Below are positions 55,166 through 61,031 of a stretch of 64,000 nucleotides of DNA, piece by piece (position 1 is the stretch's first letter; each line of letters begins with the position of its first letter). The notes under the pieces were generated by a model. It had not been told where the DNA came from, did not search any database, and worked only from the letters and a program-made list of their open reading frames with translations. The translations under genes were made by a program, and so were the position numbers. This DNA comes from Francisella sp. LA112445 (lineage in GTDB: Bacteria > Pseudomonadota > Gammaproteobacteria > Francisellales > Francisellaceae). The stretch lies in NCBI RefSeq assembly GCF_012224145.1, contig NZ_CP041030.1, positions 1,240,001 to 1,304,000 of the forward strand, written 5' to 3'.

Positions 55166-55288
55166 ATGAAATTAAAGAAAATATTTTTAGTAGTTGCATT
55201 AGCTGTTTGTTGTATTAGTTTAAATAGCTGTATATTAAAACTACCATTTCAGATTGTCGGTGATGTGGTTGATGATGTTACGCCTTAG
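55166..55288 (+). CDS. Tiny lipoprotein, 40 residues
   Basis: A 40-aa ORF, below the usual length cut. ATG at 55166, a Lys-rich start (KLKK), a hydrophobic core (IFLVVALAVCCISL), then the lipobox LNSC with the lipid Cys at 22. Eighteen residues remain: ILKLPFQIVGDVVDDVTP. The ending LPFQIVGDVVDD resembles short lipoproteins of other gammaproteobacteria. No strong Shine-Dalgarno. Lies between the radical SAM gene and the CRISPR leader. Confidence 0.6.
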   Translation: MKLKKIFLVVALAVCCISLNSCILKLPFQIVGDVVDDVTP

Positions 55289-55369
55289 CAATTATTAACT
55301 AAATCCAACTTCTTTTTGACTTCTTGCCAATCTGGCACTCTTGTAAAACTATTCATCATATAATCAAAT
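55289..55369 (+). promoter_or_regulatory. CRISPR leader region with a promoter-like -10
   Basis: AT-rich stretch just left of the first repeat. TATAAT at 55359-55364 would place a transcription start within or just before repeat 1. A short inverted repeat TGCCAatcTGGCA lies at 55325-55337. No convincing -35 at the right distance. The side is called leader because crRNAs read on the plus strand (see tracrRNA) and because the opposite end has a degenerate repeat. Confidence 0.45.
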
Positions 55370-58303
55370 GTTTCAGTAGCTAGAATATTTGGTATACTAC
55401 TGTTGGATCTCAACTTATTCATGTAATTATCATTAGATAGTAGTTTCAGTAGCTAGAATATTTGGTATACTACTGTTGGTGGAAGATCTGCATTCGGGTC
55501 ACCAGTGTTACATTGTTTCAGTAGCTAGAATATTTGGTATACTACTGTTGGAGTTAAAAGCTTTACCAGGACTGATCGACTCATAAAGTTTCAGTAGCTA
55601 GAATATTTGGTATACTACTGTTGGCAATTAAGTTCGTTAAATCACAGTAATGCAAGTTTTATGTTTCAGTAGCTAGAATATTTGGTATACTACTGTTGGA
55701 AGACTCATATCAACAAGGCGTATGATGGTGAGTAGTTTCAGTAGCTAGAATATTTGGTATACTACTGTTGGTAAATTACTAAAGGGCTTGATTTAAAAGA
55801 TAGACAAGTTTCAGTAGCTAGAATATTTGGTATACTACTGTTGGGTTTTTAGTTTTGCCTGGCACTGATTGAAACTTAGTTTCAGTAGCTAGAATATTTG
55901 GTATACTACTGTTGGGTATGCTAAAGATGTTATGAAAATAGTTAATTGTGAGTTTCAGTAGCTAGAATATTTGGTATACTACTGTTGGTTAATTTAAACT
56001 AAGTGTAGCCATTTAGTTAGAGGAGTTTCAGTAGCTAGAATATTTGGTATACTACTGTTGGTTTTAAACTTAAATAATACACGTGGTCGCAATTTGGTTT
56101 CAGTAGCTAGAATATTTGGTATACTACTGTTGGGTTTAGGAGTTTCGTATAATCCAATATGTGATATGTTTCAGTAGCTAGAATATTTGGTATACTACTG
56201 TTGGTAATTGTAACGGTGAGGTCGTAGAACAATATACGTGTTTCAGTAGCTAGAATATTTGGTATACTACTGTTGGTTCAGGATGGTGTTAGCGGATCTT
56301 ACAAGGGTCAGAGTTTCAGTAGCTAGAATATTTGGTATACTACTGTTGGTTCCAATTCTTTTGATACTATGGCCGACTCTTACGTTTCAGTAGCTAGAAT
56401 ATTTGGTATACTACTGTTGGAGTCTCTTCATTCATCATTTCCTGAATTTCAGCTTGTTTCAGTAGCTAGAATATTTGGTATACTACTGTTGGATACCTAG
56501 TAATACCTGCGAGATGGCAAGACAATAAAGTTTCAGTAGCTAGAATATTTGGTATACTACTGTTGGACCTGTACTAGCTCCACCAGTTGAGCCACCTGTA
56601 CGTTTCAGTAGCTAGAATATTTGGTATACTACTGTTGGCGCTCGGCTTAACAACTCCAGCCCAATCACAAGAGTTTCAGTAGCTAGAATATTTGGTATAC
56701 TACTGTTGGTTGATTGAGGTAATCAATAACTTCTGTGCAAATATGTTTCAGTAGCTAGAATATTTGGTATACTACTGTTGGCGCTAACAAAAACTACAAT
56801 TACATGAAAGCAATATGTTTCAGTAGCTAGAATATTTGGTATACTACTGTTGGGTAGCTTGGTCAGCCCAAAAGGCAGAAACGGCATTATGTTTCAGTAG
56901 CTAGAATATTTGGTATACTACTGTTGGTTAATAATCTTGATTACTCGCAGGCTTTTACGTTTTTGTTTCAGTAGCTAGAATATTTGGTATACTACTGTTG
57001 GTTATATTAGAAGTCAGAAAGATAACCCAGCTTTTAGTTTCAGTAGCTAGAATATTTGGTATACTACTGTTGGTGTTTATATCATTTAGCTAATAAATAT
57101 AAGTGGCGGTTTCAGTAGCTAGAATATTTGGTATACTACTGTTGGGTATTAACTATCTAACGGTATATTGTTTGATATGAGTTTCAGTAGCTAGAATATT
57201 TGGTATACTACTGTTGGTAACACTAATCATGAGAATCATGAATGTAACCATTGGTTTCAGTAGCTAGAATATTTGGTATACTACTGTTGGCCTAAAAGTG
57301 TTACTAGCACCTAAGGCATCTAATTGTTTCAGTAGCTAGAATATTTGGTATACTACTGTTGGACAAGCTCTGCCTGAGTTAATCCCCAGATTGCGGGTTT
57401 CAGTAGCTAGAATATTTGGTATACTACTGTTGGAAGCATCAAACCAAGAAGTAGAATTATTACCCATGTGTTTCAGTAGCTAGAATATTTGGTATACTAC
57501 TGTTGGCTCTACAAGTCTTAACATCAAAGATGATGTTTTTCTGTTTCAGTAGCTAGAATATTTGGTATACTACTGTTGGCTTCTACAAGCACAACGAATG
57601 AAAATATACCATCTGGTTTCAGTAGCTAGAATATTTGGTATACTACTGTTGGTGCAAATAGCTGTTACTGGTCAAACAAATACGCCATGTTTCAGTAGCT
57701 AGAATATTTGGTATACTACTGTTGGGGTACACCTATTTATACAAATATTCCACTTAAACGTTTCAGTAGCTAGAATATTTGGTATACTACTGTTGGTGCT
57801 TGCATAAGCTGAAATGTTTTGTCAGCAGATTCGTTTCAGTAGCTAGAATATTTGGTATACTACTGTTGGACAAGAATTTGAAAGATTTTGTGATTCAATG
57901 GATTGTTTCAGTAGCTAGAATATTTGGTATACTACTGTTGGCAATAACATTATTATCACCATCTATTAAAATAGGATGTTTCAGTAGCTAGAATATTTGG
58001 TATACTACTGTTGGTAGTTCCATAATCTTGGCTCTCATTAACTCATTTTTGTTTCAGTAGCTAGAATATTTGGTATACTACTGTTGGAACGATGGAAGTA
58101 CATATCTAAGCCCTGATGCTAAGTTTCAGTAGCTAGAATATTTGGTATACTACTGTTGGCTATTAGAGGTTTTGGAATAACAGACTACTTATAGTTTCAG
58201 TAGCTAGAATATTTGGTATACTACTGTTGGTAATATTGATTCAAATAAAATAACAAATGAGCGTATGTTTCAGTAGCTAGAATATTTGGTATACTACTGT
58301 TGG
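55370..58303 (+). CRISPR. Type II-B CRISPR array: 41 repeats, 40 spacers
   Basis: Repeat unit of 37 nt starts GTTTCAGTAGCTAGAATATT and ends TGGTATACTACTGTTGG. I counted 41 starts from 55370 to 58267; the copies I read are identical. Spacers are 34-38 nt, mostly 35-36. The repeat resembles that of the F. novicida cas9 array, with changes in the middle. Orientation is plus: the tracrRNA anti-repeat pairs with this strand. Spacer sequences look unrelated to one another; I saw no obvious duplicate, but did not search exhaustively. Targets cannot be assigned here. Each repeat also contains TGGTATACT, an extended -10-like box. Confidence 0.98.
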
Positions 58304-58370
58304 AGCCAAAACAAACCTAGTGTTTATAAGGCTTTAAGAGAATTACTTAAAGGTATTTTTTCGAAAATAC
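58304..58370 (+). ncRNA. Candidate scaRNA (degenerate repeat plus UUCG hairpin)
   Basis: In F. novicida a small CRISPR/Cas-associated RNA (scaRNA) lies between array and tracrRNA and carries a degenerate repeat that pairs with the tracrRNA. Here, 18 nt after the last repeat, GTTTATAAGGCTTTAAGAGA begins at 58322 and ends near AAAGGTA, resembling a decayed repeat. The hairpin GTATTTT-TTCG-AAAATAC follows (58353-58370). The extended -10 in the last repeat (58287-58295) would start a transcript near 58302. Ends and transcription are inferred. Confidence 0.45.
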
Positions 58371-58388
58371 TCTACTTGTCAAAAATAG

Positions 58389-58417
58389 TAGACATTTTGC
58401 GAAAAAGTATCTAAAAT
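58389..58417 (+). promoter_or_regulatory. Promoter of the tracrRNA
   Basis: A -35-like TAGACA at 58389-58394 and -10-like TAAAAT at 58412-58417 with the ideal 17-nt spacer. Predicted start about 58424, directly before the anti-repeat, which fits the function of the RNA downstream. Confidence 0.65.
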
Positions 58418-58423
58418 ATCAAA

Positions 58424-58535
58424 TGTACCAAATATTTAATGCTCTGTAATCATTTAAAAGTATTTTGAACGGACCTCTGTTAGACACGTCTGATTAATTT
58501 AGAGCAAAAAATTTGCCGCATAAGTGGCTTTTTTT
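58424..58535 (+). ncRNA. tracrRNA
   Basis: Anti-repeat TACCAAATATT (58426-58436) is the exact reverse complement of AATATTTGGTA in this array's repeat, and CTGTAAT (58444-58450) pairs with the repeat's GTTTCAG with one mismatch. Downstream, ACGGACCTCTGTTAGACACG and following bases (about 58470-58495) match what I remember of the F. novicida U112 tracrRNA almost exactly. A terminator hairpin ends it. It is needed for crRNA maturation by RNase III and for Cas9 loading. The 3' end could be shorter, at the TAATTT after the second hairpin. Confidence 0.9.
58515..58535 (+). terminator. tracrRNA terminator, probably bidirectional
   Basis: GCCGC ATAA GTGGC (58515-58528; one G-T pair) followed by seven T on the plus strand. 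On the minus strand the same hairpin is followed by AAATTTTTT, so it may also end the cas9-cas1-cas2-cas4 transcript, whose last gene stops at 58700. Confidence 0.8.
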
Positions 58536-58558
58536 GTTTGTGTAAATATCGATTTGAG

Positions 58559-58579
58559 ATACCCAATCAAGTTGGGTAT
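58559..58579. repeat. Perfect inverted repeat between tracrRNA and cas4
   Basis: ATACCCAA TCAAG TTGGGTAT: 8-bp arms with a 5-nt loop. It has no T-run, so it is unlikely to be a terminator. It lies between the tracrRNA terminator and the first TCGAC-type hairpin. Role unknown. Confidence 0.5.
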
Positions 58580-58593
58580 TGCGGATAACTCTA

Positions 58594-58652
58594 TTCATTT
58601 CGATTGAGTTCAATAAACTTTAACAAGATCGCTGAGCCTGTCGAAGTCATCA
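58594..58652. repeat. Two TCGAC-GCTC hairpin repeats, downstream of cas4
   Basis: Two members of the hairpin family described under findings. Copy at 58594-58620 (TTCATTTCGATTGAGTTCAA) is degenerate in loop and arms. Copy at 58628-58652 (GCTGAGCCTGTCGAAGTCAT, inverse orientation) keeps the loop core TCGACAGGCTC but has two arm mismatches. They face each other, as do the pairs in cas9 and before cas2. Confidence 0.7.
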
Positions 58653-58699
58653 TACTTTACAGCATCGGGCATATCGACTAGTACAATTGACTTATATCT

Positions 58700-59284
58700 C
58701 TAGCGGTCATTACAAAAGTTAAGGTATTGACACTGTATACACTGATGATCAGAGGCTGAAGAGTCAGGTTTGTTACCACTATCTAAAGTATCAGATATAT
58801 TTTTAATTATTTCTTGTAATTTTTGTATTAAATAGTCAGTTATTTGTATTTCATAAGATTTTTTACTAGACGTTAAAAATGCTACTCTACAAGTCTTTTG
58901 GTATGATTCTTGAGCTAGTAAAGCATAAGCCACTATTTGTAATTTATGTCCCAAGCTATTAGGGTTTGGATTAGTTTTGTATTCAACGATATATATAAAC
59001 TCATCTGTTTCTAAAATCCAGTCAACTACTCCGTGTATATGATATTTACTACTTTTCAAACTAACATTAAAATGCCTAGTAGCACTATCTAAACCATACC
59101 TTTTAAAACTTCGCCTTTTTTCTAGATGTTCAACTTTTTTGTGAAAGTCTTCACCTTGTGCTACCCATAAAGGCTTATGCGTTTTTATATTCAAAAGCTC
59201 TCTATAATAAACAACTCTCGGACAAAAACACCACTCACGAATTATATTAATAGGTATAGATAAATCAGTATCAAATATGTCCAT
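58700..59284 (-). CDS. cas4: CRISPR-associated Cas4 (RecB-like, Fe-S)
   Basis: About 194 aa from ATG 59284 (MDIFDTDLSIPINIIREWCFCPRVVYY), GGGA 5 nt upstream; the ORF extends 13 codons further upstream inside cas2. The N-terminal CFCPRVVYY holds a cluster Cys; the nuclease core has HGVVDWILETDEFIYIVEYKTN (Asp, Glu-x-Lys); the C terminus CIQCQYLNFC completes the Fe-S site. Cas4 with Cas1/Cas2 defines subtype II-B and trims prespacers. Overlaps cas2 by 14 nt. Confidence 0.93.
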   Translation of the reverse strand: MDIFDTDLSIPINIIREWCFCPRVVYYRELLNIKTHKPLWVAQGEDFHKKVEHLEKRRSFKRYGLDSATRHFNVSLKSSKYHIHGVVDWILETDEFIYIVEYKTNPNPNSLGHKLQIVAYALLAQESYQKTCRVAFLTSSKKSYEIQITDYLIQKLQEIIKNISDTLDSGNKPDSSASDHQCIQCQYLNFCNDR

Positions 59285-59564
59285 ATTCGTCCCAATCTTT
59301 AAAAACTTTTTCATCATAGCCAAAACTATAATCTAGCTTTTGCTCTTGCATATTCACTCTTGCTATAAATACTTTATCAAAAGTATCTAAAGAATTATCA
59401 AATAATCTTTTGATAGCATTTAATTCTGCAATACTTACACAACCCCAAAATACTGATTTTTGTACAGCTTTTAGACCATATGCTAGGAGTTGTTTATATA
59501 TAGTGGTTCTAATTTTATTATCTTCTATATCGTAGGCTATTAAATATTCTTTTCTTAGTTGCAT
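59271..59564 (-). CDS. cas2: CRISPR-associated Cas2
   Basis: 97 aa. Ferredoxin-like fold, first strand YLIAYDIEDNKIRTTIYKQLLAYGLKAVQKSVFWG with the metal Asp in YDIED. Forms the Cas1-Cas2 integrase. The region of about 510 nt between it and cas1 is occupied by a GIY-YIG gene and hairpin repeats, whereas in the F. novicida locus I remember cas1 and cas2 are adjacent. So cas2 may now depend on readthrough across the insertion. Confidence 0.92.
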   Translation of the reverse strand: MQLRKEYLIAYDIEDNKIRTTIYKQLLAYGLKAVQKSVFWGCVSIAELNAIKRLFDNSLDTFDKVFIARVNMQEQKLDYSFGYDEKVFKDWDEYGHI

Positions 59565-59576
59565 AGTTATATCTTA

Positions 59577-59690
59577 AGATGACTGAGCCTGTCGAAGTCA
59601 TCAACCTTTACAGTTAAATATCTCTGTTATAAGTTCATTTCGACCAGCTCAATGAACTTATAAAGATGACTAAATCTTGTCGAAGACATT
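59577..59690. repeat. Three TCGAC-GCTC hairpin repeats between cas2 and the GIY-YIG gene
   Basis: Copy 1 (59578-59602): GATGACT, loop GAGCCTGTCGA, AGTCATC. Copy 2 (59627-59663): TTATAAGTTCATT, loop TCGACCAGCTC, AATGAACTTATAA, a perfect 13-bp stem. Copy 3 (59665-59690): degenerate, GATGACTAAATCTTGTCGAA and following bases, overlaps the last codons and stop of the GIY-YIG gene. Loops alternate in orientation. Confidence 0.85.
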
Positions 59691-59966
59691 ACCCTTACAC
59701 AAGGATATTAATCTATCAAAGTCACTATCAATAAGAGCTTGTTTCTTTTTATGACTCCACCCCTGTATTTGTTTTTCCCTATAAAATGCTTCATCAACCC
59801 TTTCAAACTCTTCTAAGTAAACTAAAGTAACTGGCAACCTTTTCTTGGTGTAATTAGACCCTTTACCAATATTATGTTGATATACTCTAGCATCTATATT
59901 ATTTGTACTTCCTGTATAAAATGTACCATCTCTGCATTTTAAAATATAAACATATCCTTTTTTCAT
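59670..59966 (-). CDS. Small GIY-YIG nuclease inserted in the cas operon
   Basis: 98 aa single-domain GIY-YIG endonuclease. YVY (5-7) and YTG (17-19) form the signature; Arg27, His31 and the metal-binding Glu64 (FYREKQI) are present, so it should be active. It stands alone with no DNA-binding domain. The last six residues (N-V-F-D-K-I) and the stop are encoded by a copy of the hairpin repeat, and another copy sits 19 nt before the start. It splits cas1 from cas2. Codon use seems AT-rich like the neighbours. Confidence 0.88.
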   Translation of the reverse strand: MKKGYVYILKCRDGTFYTGSTNNIDARVYQHNIGKGSNYTKKRLPVTLVYLEEFERVDEAFYREKQIQGWSHKKKQALIDSDFDRLISLCKGNVFDKI

Positions 59967-59984
59967 AGTTCATATTCCCTATCA

Positions 59985-60066
59985 GTACCTCGACAAACTC
60001 GGTCACCTTATTTGTTAATTCATTACTAAGCATATACATATTGTTAATTTTGACCGACTTAATGCA
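59985..60066. repeat. Hairpin repeats on the cas1 side of the GIY-YIG gene
   Basis: A copy at 59985-60006: GTACC, loop TCGACAAACTC, GGTCAC, with imperfect arms. A more decayed likely copy at 60050-60065 (TTGACCGACTTAATGC). With the copy at 59665-59690 they bracket the nuclease gene. Confidence 0.65.
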
Positions 60067-60074
60067 CATATATT

Positions 60075-61031
60075 CTACCACTTAAAAACATATGGTTTAT
60101 AATTATGCTCGCCTGCAAACTCTCCTGATAGCCTATAAACTTGTCTTTGGATTATATGTTCTAGTCTCAACTTCTTACCTTTATAGATATACTTTTTAGC
60201 AATAGTAGCCTGTATTTGTGATATAAGAGCAGACTTCAATTTGGTATCCATATGTTTTTTATTCTTGTATTGCTCTCGTAGTTTAATAACAACTCTATCT
60301 ACAACCCAAGCACGATATTCTTCCATGAGATCTAATACTAAAGACATCTTACCTGGTCTTTTCTGATGTAAGAATCCTAAATATGGTTCAAGCCCTGCAT
60401 TTGTAATAGCATTTAGAATATAGCTAGATAATATCGCATAACCAAAATTTAGCATGCTATTTGCTATCTCTTGAGAGCCTCTTCCTTCTCGATTTGCAAA
60501 GCTTTCTGATAAGAATTTATCCTGTGCTAGAGCAGAGAAGTAAATATTTGCAGCATACCCCTCGTAACCTAAAACATCATTTAGAGTTTTAGCATTTTTG
60601 ATAATCTGAGTACTTCGTTTAAGCTCCTCTATAGCCTTTAGTAGATTTGCAGATTTATGATGCTTATTAAAGTAACTAAGTGTTGCTCGTTGATTTTTAA
60701 TTTTAGCTGAAATTAGTCTGATAGATATATCTAAAGCATTTGTTTCTATATATCTATATTGATTAATACGCGCTTGAACTACAGCATGTTGATTTGCACC
60801 AACTAGCATAGAATGAGCAACACCTCTAAAATCCAAAAAGAAAAGCTTGATCCCTCTTAGAGAAAATTGCTCTATCAAATCACTAGAGAAACTAATACCT
60901 CTTTTAGCAATAGCTACTGTAGCTAGTCGATTTAATGGAAAATATTTTCTATCTTCTTTGTTTTTAACAACTAATCTACCTGCCTCTAAACCTAAATATA
61001 TTCCGTATTCACTAATTATTAGATGTTTCAT
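60075..61031 (-). CDS. cas1: CRISPR-associated Cas1 integrase
   Basis: 318 aa. The N-terminal beta domain (ISEYGIYLGLEAGRLVVKNKEDRKYFPLNRLATVAI) precedes the helical integrase domain with the metal ligands Glu in YEGYAANIYFSAL, His in YLGFLHQKRPGKMSLVLDLMEEYR and Asp/Glu in the last stretch. Integrates new spacers with Cas2. It overlaps the cas9 stop by 20 nt, so the two are translationally coupled. Confidence 0.94.
   Translation of the reverse strand: MKHLIISEYGIYLGLEAGRLVVKNKEDRKYFPLNRLATVAIAKRGISFSSDLIEQFSLRGIKLFFLDFRGVAHSMLVGANQHAVVQARINQYRYIETNALDISIRLISAKIKNQRATLSYFNKHHKSANLLKAIEELKRSTQIIKNAKTLNDVLGYEGYAANIYFSALAQDKFLSESFANREGRGSQEIANSMLNFGYAILSSYILNAITNAGLEPYLGFLHQKRPGKMSLVLDLMEEYRAWVVDRVVIKLREQYKNKKHMDTKLKSALISQIQATIAKKYIYKGKKLRLEHIIQRQVYRLSGEFAGEHNYKPYVFKW

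Noticed and set aside
57779-57991. A 70-aa open frame inside the CRISPR array
   Set aside because: It consists of repeat-spacer units (the repeat translates as a recurring RIFGILL string) and has no ribosome site; a by-product of the array.
59899-60081. A 60-aa frame upstream of and overlapping the GIY-YIG gene
   Set aside because: It is in a different frame, contains the repeat-derived KVTEFVEV string and has no family match; more likely repeat read-through than a gene.
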